NCBI GenBank assembly: GCA_026874595.1
Contig: CM049310.1
Location: 188,001 to 252,000 of the forward strand
Direction: 5' to 3'
Length of the DNA: 64,000 nucleotides
Source: Sipunculus nudus
Lineage: Eukaryota; Annelida; Sipuncula; Golfingiida; Sipunculidae
The translations under genes and the position numbers were made by a program. The notes under the pieces were generated by a model, which ran no database searches, was not told the origin of the DNA, and saw only the letters and a list, made by a program, of their open reading frames with translations. This document shows, one piece after another, positions 29,667 to 37,733 of the stretch (the first letter of the stretch is position 1; the number at the start of each line of letters is the position of its first letter).

Positions 29667-30311
29667 TGGTCTGAAACGAGCGCAAAATCCACCTTTACTG
29701 TCAGCGCAACGCTAACTGTCCAAGCGAAATACATCTCCCCTTGTACTTGGAGAGAGTGTAAAATCATTTAAAAAAAAAAGAGGGGGGAGGGGGGCAGGAC
29801 GCAACTAGACCGGAGATGCCTTGCACAAATGATGCATCTGATGCAGGTCCCACCTTATGATACATCAAAAACCGAAACGCAGTGTTTATCGTATCTGCTG
29901 TCTGTTCTGTTATGTACATGGTACGAAAGATTGACATGCACACATATTGCCATGGGACATACAGTAACTCCTAGAAACATAATTTGCACCGACTGTTACT
30001 GTTACAAGTGTTGTATACCAGTCCCGTCACTGAGGCCCCCCCCCTCATGACTGTAACATGTATTACAACAACAACTGAATACTGGTACATATACAATTAC
30101 ATAAACAATCTAAAGCAATATGGACAAAGCAACATGAACATCAAACATATAATATTGTGCCTGTAGTACAGGAGCCATGAACGGGTGCTTCTATATGAAC
30201 ATATGGTACATCCAATGCAGAATCACTGGTACCTAGCCAACATGCTAAACGTATTATCAATATCGAAAAAGACATAATATACATATATATATATATCATG
30301 TTGAATATACA
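29667..30311. other. Intergenic with A-run/G-run tract
   Basis: A10GAG leading to a G-rich run at 29782-29794, a C8 run at about 30040 and AT-rich sequence. No gene seen. Confidence 0.45.
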
Positions 30312-30396
30312 TTCCGGAAACACACTGTGTATCTACCAGATGCAGGTGATGGAGTCTGATAGAATGACGTCACAGGCGGAATTATGTATATAAGGA
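30312..30396 (+). promoter_or_regulatory. Promoter module B: TTCCGGAA, CRE, TATA
   Basis: TTCCGGAA near 30312 lies about 53 bp before TGACGTCACA (30365-30374), then 12 nt, then TATATAAGGA (30387-30396). It is nearly superimposable on module A, including CAACAGTGCAAT just downstream and a GTCTC-GTTG-GAGAC hairpin. It points into the hairpin array and no plus-strand protein gene follows within 6 kb. Confidence 0.8.
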
Positions 30397-30416
30397 GACG
30401 TTTGGCAACAGTGCAA

Positions 30417-31212
30417 TTTGTCTCGTTGGAGACCAAACGGGCTAACGTGAGCAGCAGCAGCACTGAACGATACCATAACCAGAGCGAAAAACGGATATGG
30501 ACTTGGCAATATTTTGTCTGTGTCCTGTACTGGACGCCACATTTAGGTTCGTGGAATATATGAGAAGGTTTTTTTACGTAAATCAGTTTCCGTACCTGTA
30601 CTGGTACGGATGTCTATATAAGGTGATCAAAACAGAGCGCTTTTGTTAGTGAGTGTACGTGTCCTGTACTGGACGCCACATTGGTGTTCACCATAAACTG
30701 GAATTTCGTTTTTCAGATTTACTCGACCAAACATCAATTGTCGAATCTGTACCTGTACTGGTACGGACGCTTACAAAACAGGGGGAAAAATGACCGAGCG
30801 TTTCCGTCAGACTGTTAGTGTGTGTCCTGTACTGGACGACACATTGGGCCAACGCAGGAAGCTGGATTATCCTTTGTGGGATTCACCTAACGAGACATTA
30901 TACGTCGTTTTTCCGTGCCTGTACTGGGACAGACGATTTCAAAGTGGAAAAGCGCTCAGCACTTCCGTCTGTCTGTTAGTGTGCGAGTCCTGCACTGGAC
31001 GCCATCTACAGTTCGCACAAAAAAATGGATTATCGTTTTCCGGATGTACACGACAAAGACCTTAAGTGTTTTTGAATCCGTACCTGTACTGGTACGGACG
31101 TCTCAGAATTGAAACAGAAAAAGCGGTTGGGTCGGTCCGTTAGTGTGTACCTGTACACTGGGTAAACCATTTACATGATGTCGGCGAAAACAATTTGGAA
31201 TAAAAATAAAGA
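30417..31212 (+). ncRNA. Predicted hairpin-array transcript
   Basis: Transcription from module B would start near 30417 and meet AATAAAAATAAA at 31199-31210, giving about 0.8 kb without a convincing ORF. It carries alternating type I (GTGTCC-TGTACT-GGACGC) and type II (TCCGTACC-TGTACT-GGTACGGA) hairpins at about 30520, 30589, 30659, 30746, 30822, 30912, 30986, 31077 and 31144. A second TATATAAGG at 30615 could serve as an internal promoter. A 91-codon ORF at 30790 has no motif. Existence of the RNA is inferred. Confidence 0.45.
30520..31165. repeat. TGTACT-loop hairpin array, period about 160 bp
   Basis: Type I hairpins are spaced 139, 163, 164 and 158 bp; type II hairpins lie between them. 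The loop is TGTACT in nearly all (TGCACT at 30986) and the closing pair is always C-G. Intervening sequence shares short pieces such as AGAGCG and GTTAGTGTGTG. The stems at 30589 and 31077 are perfect 8-bp; at 30746 there is one T-G pair. Confidence 0.8.
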
Positions 31213-31377
31213 TTGAATTACCTTTTGCAGTTTTGATTTCTTCTATCTTCTTCTGGAGTACAATAGTGTTTGGGTATCTGTGTGGAAAATAACATAAACT
31301 TGAAAAAACGTCTATTTCGGTTATAGGAAAGTCCACAAATATATACATCTGTACAGTAAGGCTCCCGCGGTTTCACG
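31213..31377. other. Spacer between convergent units
   Basis: Short stretch between the hairpin array and the 3' end of the leftward helical gene; nothing else seen. Confidence 0.4.
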
Positions 31378-31902
31378 TTAGAAGTTTGGTTTTCTAAAGA
31401 AACCGGCAGAATCAAAATAGTATAGTTCCATCTGCAATTTTAGAATGTTCGAGATCAGCATCAGGTTCAGGTCTCCTATTGAAGAATACCTGTCGCGGTG
31501 CCTGGCGTAGACCCTCTTTCCGAACATCCTGTGCGCTTCGTACAACTGCAACGCGTGTCTGTATCTTTTGTATATTTCAGGTATATCGTCTGTGCTCATT
31601 TTCTCAAAGAGTTTAACCATTATAAGAACCAGGTGATACGCCGCATCGGACCGTTCTGTCGTGTGCCCCGTTTCCAAACACACTTTTCGTGCTCGTTCCA
31701 GCCCAATGGTGCATGTCCTCATCCAATAATCGATCTCATGGTGCATCATCGTGACATGCCGCACGAACCTCCTGTCCTTCGCGGCGAAAAAAGAGTTATT
31801 ATCATGTCGGTAATTCCATATGTGCCTCTGCAACTGTGCCATCCACGTTTGTATTTCTCCGCACGCCTTATCCTCAAAGTGGTAAACTAATTCTGGCTCC
31901 AT
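31378..31902 (-). CDS. Leftward helical family, copy 1 (174 aa)
   Basis: All-helical by eye, rich in His, Arg and Met, with no cysteine pairs. It aligns with the gene at 32692-33237 over LERARKVCLETGHTTE, a LVLIMVKLF helix, a long YKRYRHALQLYEAH helix and a C-terminal ILKLQMEL helix, so the two are clear paralogs. The genes at 33674-34180 and 34419-34910 share the same order of helices at lower identity. ATG 31902 lies 19 nt after an acceptor TTTGTATTACAG. The family is unrecognised. Four tandem diverging copies, one damaged, suggest expansion under changing selection, as is common for host-interaction genes, but that is inference. Confidence 0.7.
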   Translation of the reverse strand: MEPELVYHFEDKACGEIQTWMAQLQRHIWNYRHDNNSFFAAKDRRFVRHVTMMHHEIDYWMRTCTIGLERARKVCLETGHTTERSDAAYHLVLIMVKLFEKMSTDDIPEIYKRYRHALQLYEAHRMFGKRVYARHRDRYSSIGDLNLMLISNILKLQMELYYFDSAGFFRKPNF

Positions 31903-32526
31903 TGGTTAGGATGACGGGTTTCTGTAATACAAACAAAGAAACAAGTGTCATCCAACCACAGTCGATCTGTCCATTTGTACATATTTAGTGCATCTTTGTC
32001 TTCATGTGTCTTCTGATGGGACGTTGCTGCTGCTGCTGCTGCAATAATACCCCCCTGTACTCCTCTACGGCAGACAGTAGACGTTCATGTTTGCTGTTTC
32101 TGGTGTTTTCTCATGTATCATGTCCGCCCGCATCATCTTGTCCTCAGACTGGTTCCACCACCACTCAGTTGCTTGCACAGCTTCACATCACGTACATCAA
32201 CACATTTGCTTTGTTTCACTCACAGACCAATCAACAACTGACGTGTAACTACGACACATTTATCACATGAGATTCAAATACAGTCGTGAAAGTGTTGTTA
32301 TGTTATCTGTACATTCTCCCGTGTCTCAAACAATTACACGGGTTATCAAATGTAACACTCTGCATTATTCCTGGAATTCACAAGTACGAATTGATGTAAC
32401 CAAATGTTTTCAATTTGGCAAGATATATGGTATGCGAAGCCGTTACAGAATATACTGGTGTCACAAATGCAGAGGAGTTACACAGCGACAGTGAGATTTA
32501 ACGAATTCAGTTCAAATCCTACATCC
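31903..32526. other. Spacer, no gene seen
   Basis: Holds the leader acceptor of the gene to the left and a CTG-type trinucleotide run at about 32025-32042. No supportable gene. Confidence 0.4.
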
Positions 32527-32617
32527 GTTTCTGTACTGAAACAGAGCTCTTTTTAAAAGCCAATCATATTCGTCTGTCCGTCCGTCCGTCCGTGCGTGTG
32601 TGTCCTGTACTGGACGC
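32527..32617. repeat. Detached pair of TGTACT-loop hairpins
   Basis: GTTTC-TGTACT-GAAAC (32527-32542) and GTGTCC-TGTACT-GGACGC (32600-32617) flank a CCGT microsatellite. The first has a stem unlike any in the main array yet the identical loop. Confidence 0.8.
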
Positions 32618-32691
32618 CACCTTTCGTGAACAGACTGAAGATTTACACTAGGACACGTTGATGATGGGACATACAGTGCACGTATTCCGAC

Positions 32692-33237
32692 TTATTTAGA
32701 CGAGCTGCTGTCCGCGTTTGTCACTTGTGTGTGCAAGCCATCGTTGTTAAACTGTCCCAGCTCGAAAGCCAAATTTTGCCTGTGTTTCCAAAGCAGAAAC
32801 TGAAACGAGGCTATGGATTGCTTGTTCTGGTGGTGCCTCTTCTGCACAGGGCCTTTAAACCGACTGTGACTTTGGTAGTGCTGCACAACTCGCGTGTATG
32901 CGTCTGCCGTATGTTTGAGTGTTACGTCATAGGTATCCTTCAACCACTCTGTAAACAGTTTCGCCATCCGCACGGCAATTAATGTCTGTTCCGTCTGGCA
33001 CCGCTTTTGTAAACATATCTTTTTCGCTAACATAAGTCCTTTGAGAATCCGCGCGTTCCACCACCAGTCTTCGTCGACCAGTGCTTTCAGAGTCAGCTGA
33101 AACACTCTGTCGCTGTCAACGAAAAATCTGTCTGGTGTGGACAGGAACGACTTAATACAGTCATTTAGCTCACGTGTTTTAGCTGGAATATCTACCAGCA
33201 ATGCATGGTCAAATTCTTTTGACAGGTTTGAGTCCAT
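32692..33237 (-). CDS. Leftward helical family, copy 2 (181 aa)
   Basis: Helical protein paralogous to 31378-31902: shared elements include LMLAKKICLQKRCQTEQ, AVRMAKLF, a YTRVVQHYQSH helix, a basic KRHHQNK turn and WKHRQNLAFEL. The N-terminal part (KTRELNDCIKSFLSTPDRFF) matches the SPETYF/SPDTYL segment of copies 3 and 4, so it links the two halves of the family. ATG 33237 (MDSNLSKEF) is the first ATG; the frame upstream offers only TTG. No acceptor is evident immediately upstream, unlike its relatives. Hairpins of the TGTACT type lie just downstream, between it and copy 1. Function unknown. Confidence 0.7.
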   Translation of the reverse strand: MDSNLSKEFDHALLVDIPAKTRELNDCIKSFLSTPDRFFVDSDRVFQLTLKALVDEDWWWNARILKGLMLAKKICLQKRCQTEQTLIAVRMAKLFTEWLKDTYDVTLKHTADAYTRVVQHYQSHSRFKGPVQKRHHQNKQSIASFQFLLWKHRQNLAFELGQFNNDGLHTQVTNADSSSSK

Positions 33238-33673
33238 GTTGGACAGCAAACGAGCAGAAAGGACTATTTTATTGTGTCGGTCTGTATGTTTACGTTACAA
33301 ATACTTATCAACCGCATAAAGGGAGGACAGGTCTTAAACATATCTCCAGTGTTTGTACACCACGCATAACCTTTCCAGTCATCTTGACATGCATCACCTC
33401 TCTCTTTTTCTGTGTGTTAACAGACACGATAAAGCAGTTATTATGTTACTAAAATATGTTTTATTCCTGATATACTTACAAAATACAATCACCACCCCTA
33501 TATTGGGAGGTAAAAAAGAATACCAAAAGAATACCAATGACATATATACATAAACGTGTGTTTTCTTACACGACCTCTGCAAGTGAGGATTAGCAATGTT
33601 TTACACAGCCGATATATCTAAATATGGAAAAAGTCAAGAAGAAAAGTCTTTGGTACTTTGACCGATAAAACGT
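33238..33673. other. Spacer with duplicated 3' sequence
   Basis: ATGTTTTATTCCTGATATA and TTTACAAAATACAA-CACCCC segments recur after copy 3 and copy 4 (about 34230-34390), so the duplicated unit includes the 3' region. Confidence 0.55.
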
Positions 33674-34180
33674 TTATACCGTTTGCATCTTCTTCAGAGC
33701 ACGTTTCTTGCATAACTGTACATATTGTTGCATGTCCTCTATTAACACATGCGCCGTGAAAAGTGAAGACGACCGGGCGAGGTGGCGACTGTGGACGGCC
33801 GGCGTCACATTAGGGCGGTACTCCTCTACGATAATATCGTAGAGTTCCTTACAACGGAGGACAATATCGTCGATGCCCTCCGTTAGGCGCATAACCTTAT
33901 CCATGAGGATTGCGATGCGCGTGGCTTCAGTGATATCCGCATATGAATTAATATATTAGTAAAGTTTTGTTCCAGTATTGGCCGTGAAGCGATCATGTAC
34001 ATCGAGGAGAGGTGTTAGACATTTATCATATTCGTCCCCGTCCCTTGGTTCTTTCAAATACGTATCAGGCGACGTTTGAAACTTTGTTATAACATTCAGT
34101 ATGGCCTCTCCTTGTTTTGGCACAGCTACTATGGCTGCATCCAGTTCACGTTCAAACTGCTCGTTCATCATCATCATCAT
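33674..34180 (-). pseudogene. Leftward helical family, copy 3, split by one in-frame TAA
   Basis: Related to copy 4: the start (MMMMMNEQFEREL), the SPDTYL segment, GIDDIVLRC and the ARSSSLFTAH region all have counterparts. A TAA at 33956-33958 ends the first part after 74 residues. The remainder stays in the same frame without further stops down to 33674, so there is no frameshift and only one nonsense codon. It could be a recently disabled gene, a readthrough gene, an assembly error, or two separately made pieces (an ATG occurs at 33904). ATG 34180 follows an acceptor CTTACAG by 6 nt, sharing with copy 4 the same upstream sequence. Confidence 0.6.
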
Positions 34181-34418
34181 GATTCCCTGTAAGTCACAAG
34201 GACGTCTTATAACAAACAGCTTTTTCGCTAAGATAAAAAATGTTTTATTCCTGATATATTTAATTACATAATTTTCCGTGGCCGTTGTGAGTTAATAAAA
34301 AAAATATTGACACACGTATACGACTCGACCTAAAAACCATATGTACACTATGTATAATGTATTTACAAAATACAATTGCCACCCCCTATACTAGTTGCAT
34401 ATATTGTAAAATAAAAGT
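34181..34418. other. Spacer between copies 3 and 4
   Basis: Contains the acceptor and leader shared with copy 4 plus 3' UTR-like AT-rich sequence. Confidence 0.5.
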
Positions 34419-34910
34419 TTATTCTTCCTCATGTGTGATCATCTTACTTGCCCACCGGCGCTCTGCTTGCACATGTGCTTTCCTGGCGACTATTCTTAAA
34501 TGAGATGTTAGAAGGAAACACGCCCGGATGTGATGGCTTTTGGTTGCGGCCGGTGGGGCCTCACCGCGGTATATTTGAACTATATCTCTGTATATATTGT
34601 GGCAGCGTAGGACAATTTCATCAATAGCCTGCGCCAGGAGCAGAACATTGGATGCAATGCGCACCATTTCTTTCAGGTTCTTTTTTTCTCTGATACATAT
34701 TTCTAGTTCTTCACTGGGGATGTGCATTAACATTTCGTACTTGTGCACTAGTCCATCGACTAACTGATCGAAATATTCGTCGTCGCCTTGCATTGCGAAA
34801 TACGTCTCAGGCGACGACGATTTAATATTTTGAACGTAGCGAAGTATGGCCTGGCCTTGCACATTTACCAACTCCTCCAGTTCACGTTCGTAGTGCTCGT
34901 TCATCATCAT
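34419..34910 (-). CDS. Leftward helical family, copy 4 (163 aa)
   Basis: Intact relative of copy 3: MMMNEHYERELEEL start, SSPETYF segment, LLLAQAIDEIVLRCHNIYRDIV helix, then HHIRACFLLTSHLRIVARKAHV and an acidic end. It is shorter than copies 1 and 2 and lacks their basic turn. The ATG comes 6 nt after an acceptor TGACTTACAG. The sequence CTGTAAGTCACAAGGACGTC upstream is shared with copy 3. Promoter module C, 1.3 kb upstream on the same strand, may drive it, in which case hairpin array 2 lies in its leader or intron. Function unknown. Confidence 0.7.
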   Translation of the reverse strand: MMMNEHYERELEELVNVQGQAILRYVQNIKSSSPETYFAMQGDDEYFDQLVDGLVHKYEMLMHIPSEELEICIREKKNLKEMVRIASNVLLLAQAIDEIVLRCHNIYRDIVQIYRGEAPPAATKSHHIRACFLLTSHLRIVARKAHVQAERRWASKMITHEEE

Positions 34911-35590
34911 GTTTCCCTGTAAGTCACAAGGACGTCTTATAACAACGTCTTAAACAAACAGCTTTTTTCGCTATAGGACTTTTTTCTGTGTTGTTTAGGG
35001 TTATACTTTGATGTACCAAACAAAAATATTAAAAATAACCTCACCCCCCCCTCCCCACCTTCCTTACTCCTCTTTCCTCAATCGACATTTGTGATTGGTC
35101 GTGTGTCGAAATGTCGTTTTTTTTTCCCGTTGTAGTTGTTTACTAAACTAACGAGGTCATGTTATACAATAAACGTGAAGGGACTGATATCCGTGACGAG
35201 GTTACATATTACATTCATGCAAGGTGTCACGCAAAGTGGCGCTCTGCTTCATAACCTTTTGTTTATTATTATTTTTATCCTAAATGCATTTTTTTTTTTA
35301 TTCACAGTAATTACCTACTTATTTTTTATCAGTTACAGAATTAATAGTGTTTCTCATTGTCCTTCCGAAAAAAAACTAAAACTCTTGCAATACCTTTTTG
35401 CTCTACATTTTTTGTTAAAAGGTCCGCGTGTCTGTTATTTTCTTTTGTTAATGGTTAAAAAAATACAAATTCTCTTCCCGTTTCTATGTCACAACATTAC
35501 TTAGTCGTCGTTACGGTTAGTCTGTGTCACTTGTGTGGCAAAAAACCGAACCGCTCCGAGTTGGATGGATGGATGGATGGAAAAACACGT
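34911..35590. other. Intergenic, T-rich
   Basis: C-runs at about 35044, then T-rich sequence; TTTATT at about 35266 would be AATAAA on the minus strand, a possible end for a module C transcript. No gene seen. Confidence 0.4.
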
Positions 35591-35592
35591 CA

Positions 35593-35978
35593 CCCGACCT
35601 TGCTTACTGGTCAGGTAGTATAAACATGGCTTTTATCTAACTCCTGCGCATCTGGGGGTTTTTAAAGTGATGTCAGTCCGTTGTGTACACAACCATACAC
35701 AAAATAAATGTAACCCCGGCCTACCTTACTGGCCAGTGGGTGTCCTAAGTTTTCTAACAACAACCAAACAAAAACATAATTCCCCCCCCCCCCTCTCATC
35801 CATCCCAACCTCCCAATGACCTTCGTTACTGGTCACATTTTAGTTTTTTGTATCTGTTACTGCCAACAACCAAATATTAGGGACCCTTCGTTACTGGGGC
35901 CACCTCAAATACAAACTAAAAAATTCACTCCCTCAACAGAAAAATTCACCCCCGGCCTACCTTACTGGCCAGTGGGTG
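35593..35978. repeat. TTACT-loop hairpin array (array 2)
   Basis: Five hairpins: GACC-TTGCTTACT-GGTC (35596-35612); ACCC-GGCC-TACCTTACT-GGCC-GGGT (35713-35741); TGACC-TTCGTTACT-GGTCA (35817-35835); GG.CCC-TTCGTTACT-GGG.CC (35881-35901); CACCC-GGCC-TACCTTACT-GGCC-GGGTG (35947-35978). The 9-nt loop always ends TTACT and the closing pair is always C-G, while stems differ but remain paired. If transcribed leftward from module C the loops read AGTAAxGxA. Confidence 0.75.
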
Positions 35979-36198
35979 TGACATTATTTTTGTTCAAAAA
36001 CAACACCAATTACAAAATACACCTACCGGTATTGTTGTTTTGTCACAAACTCAAATCTTCAACAAACTTTCAAATCTTTGCTTCAACTTGCTTCTGTAGC
36101 TTCAACACAACGACGGCTTCTATATATCCAAAGTGTAGTTATTACCAGTACTAGTACCAGTCAAAACCAGAGTCTGACTTTACTCCGTCCAAACTACC

Positions 36199-36230
36199 TC
36201 CTTATATACCTTATTTCTCCTGTGACGTCA
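36199..36230 (-). promoter_or_regulatory. Promoter module C: CRE-N12-TATA, leftward
   Basis: Read on the minus strand, TGACGTCACA (36230-36221), 12 nt, then TATATAAGGA (36208-36199): the same sequence and spacing as modules A and B. It points into hairpin array 2 and further to the leftward helical genes. A second CRE (36321-36328) lies 90 bp upstream with CCAAT motifs at about 36341 and 36372. Confidence 0.8.
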
Positions 36231-36429
36231 CACACACAATTTCAAACAAACCACCCCCTGTCGTTTCCGCCGGATACACATACATCCTTATTTTACCTCC
36301 CCGTTGGTTTCCGCTTACTGTGACGTCACTCCACTGCGTAACCAATCACATCACTTCTCACATCTCCCCAACCAATCAATGCTCTCCTTACACATACATC
36401 CATCCACCATCTTGAAAATTTTTACCCGG

Positions 36430-36543
36430 GGGGGGGGGGTAAAAAATCAAACACCCGTATCATCGCTCACACACATGCACCACCCTCCCCGGCACGCGGG
36501 CCCGAACACCACCCTACCACCCTCCCCGGCACGCGGGCCCGAA
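36430..36543. repeat. G-run and 27-bp GC-rich direct repeat
   Basis: A G12-13 run at about 36427, then CCACCCTCCCCGGCACGCGG... at 36480-36506 and again identically at 36517-36543. Confidence 0.8.
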
Positions 36544-36609
36544 ATCGCACACACTAATTTATTCATGGCGAAGCGTCGAGGGTCGAGGTGCCGGGTGCGG
36601 GTGTGCCCA

Positions 36610-37115
36610 ACTTCCGGTAGAATAGTACTTCCGGTTGTGCACCGCTTCAGGATTTAAATGAGTTGTGGTAGTGATGTTAATAAGGCGATGATGGTGAAAT
36701 CTTGCATAATTGTTCAGTTATGTGAGTAAAGTGGGATATGATGCCAATCCGGAAGAAAACGTGAGAGAAAAAGGTTTAAAAACAGGTTTGAAATGTGCGG
36801 ACGAATGGGTCGGGGATGATGCAATAGACCACATGGACAGCGCGTGTTTGATTGTTGTGAATGAGACCTGACCAATGGGCGGACTGAATGCACACCACGT
36901 GACCTGATCTGACCAATGAACTAACAGCGCATGTACCGGAAGTCTGCTTTACACCCGGCAGTCGTGATCGGGGTCACAATTTAGGGTCACGCTTAACCAT
37001 TGAGTAAATGGGACTTCCGGTGCGGGTACGTAGGGTGGTGTTGGACCGGAAGTGAGGAAGTGTGAAGGGTCGTGAACGGAAGTGCCGGGTCACATGGGGT
37101 CAGACGACAGGAAGT
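36610..37115. promoter_or_regulatory. Cluster of seven ETS/GABP-like sites
   Basis: ACCGGAAGT or close variants occur at 36610 (-), 36627 (-), 36935 (+), 37013 (-), 37045 (+), 37075 (+, AACGGAAGT) and 37107 (+, ACAGGAAGT). CCAAT motifs at about 36873 and 36914 are mixed in. The region has no ORF and lies between leftward and rightward gene sets, so it looks like a divergent promoter/enhancer or replication-origin-type control region. Confidence 0.6.
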
Positions 37116-37375
37116 GACGGTTGGATAACACGTATTGATGAGTCATGTGAACTCGGGTTCGTCCCGGGTCGCCTTATCTGTTGTCATCTGAACACAATGA
37201 GATATGTATATATATATATTTACATATTATTATATATTATATACATAATCGTAACACCACGAAATATCTGTTGTTGATCTTGCAGATACGTGAGGGATGT
37301 TTTGTATATTTACCTCATAAACATTAATTTCAACCGACACACACGTATATGAAATATATATTAGACAAAAGTGAA

Positions 37376-37486
37376 TGTCACCGCCGGGATTCGAACCCGG
37401 ATCCGAACTTAACCTTGCCGGACCTGCAAGTACAAACTATTGGTCCAGGTAGGAAAGTTTGAATTAGCCCGTTACGCCACGGGGAC
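37376..37486 (-). tRNA. tRNA-like gene with about 38-nt insert; isotype uncertain
   Basis: On the minus strand the acceptor GTCCCCG/CGGTGAC pairs 6 of 7, the T arm CCGGG-TTCGAAT-CCCGG is perfect, and the 5' half resembles the tRNA-Asn at 42720-42793. The anticodon arm is interrupted by about 38 nt containing a GGACC/GGTCC hairpin, placed where eukaryotic tRNA introns sit. Standard spacing gives stem AACTT/AAGTT and anticodon CTA but with C at positions 33 and 37. Shifting one base gives T33, anticodon CCT and A37, but a weaker stem. The D stem is poor. It may be a degenerate pseudogene. Confidence 0.45.
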
Positions 37487-37733
37487 TTTCACATCAGACC
37501 CGGACATTATGACACTTATGTAATAAAAGGGACACGAAACAAAAAAACAAGGAATGCGTCATCGTATTTCTTATGAACTATGTGGGCACACGTGACTCAC
37601 ACATGTCATTCAAGCCCTGCCTTGTCTCATATATGTAACATTATTTGGGTTAATAAGTATCCACGGTCTGGTGTCAGGCTCTGCGTGATCGACCGTTAAT
37701 TGTTAACGGGCCAGACAGCGCCCAACATACACG
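37487..37733 (+). other. Upstream region of the first zinc-duplication gene
   Basis: CACGTGACTCACA at about 37588, also present about 125 bp before the next paralog's start. No clear TATA box was found here. Confidence 0.4.

Noticed and set aside
30790-31065. 91-codon ORF inside the hairpin array
   Set aside because: It spans repeat units whose frames are not maintained between units.
30520-31165. Hairpin array as steroid-receptor-type palindromic DNA sites
   Set aside because: The arms vary widely while the central hexamer is constant, the opposite of a dimeric half-site pattern.
35560-35581. TGGA microsatellite as a possible CRISPR-like or telomere-like array
   Set aside because: Simple tetranucleotide repeat with no spacers; no CRISPR array is present in the window.
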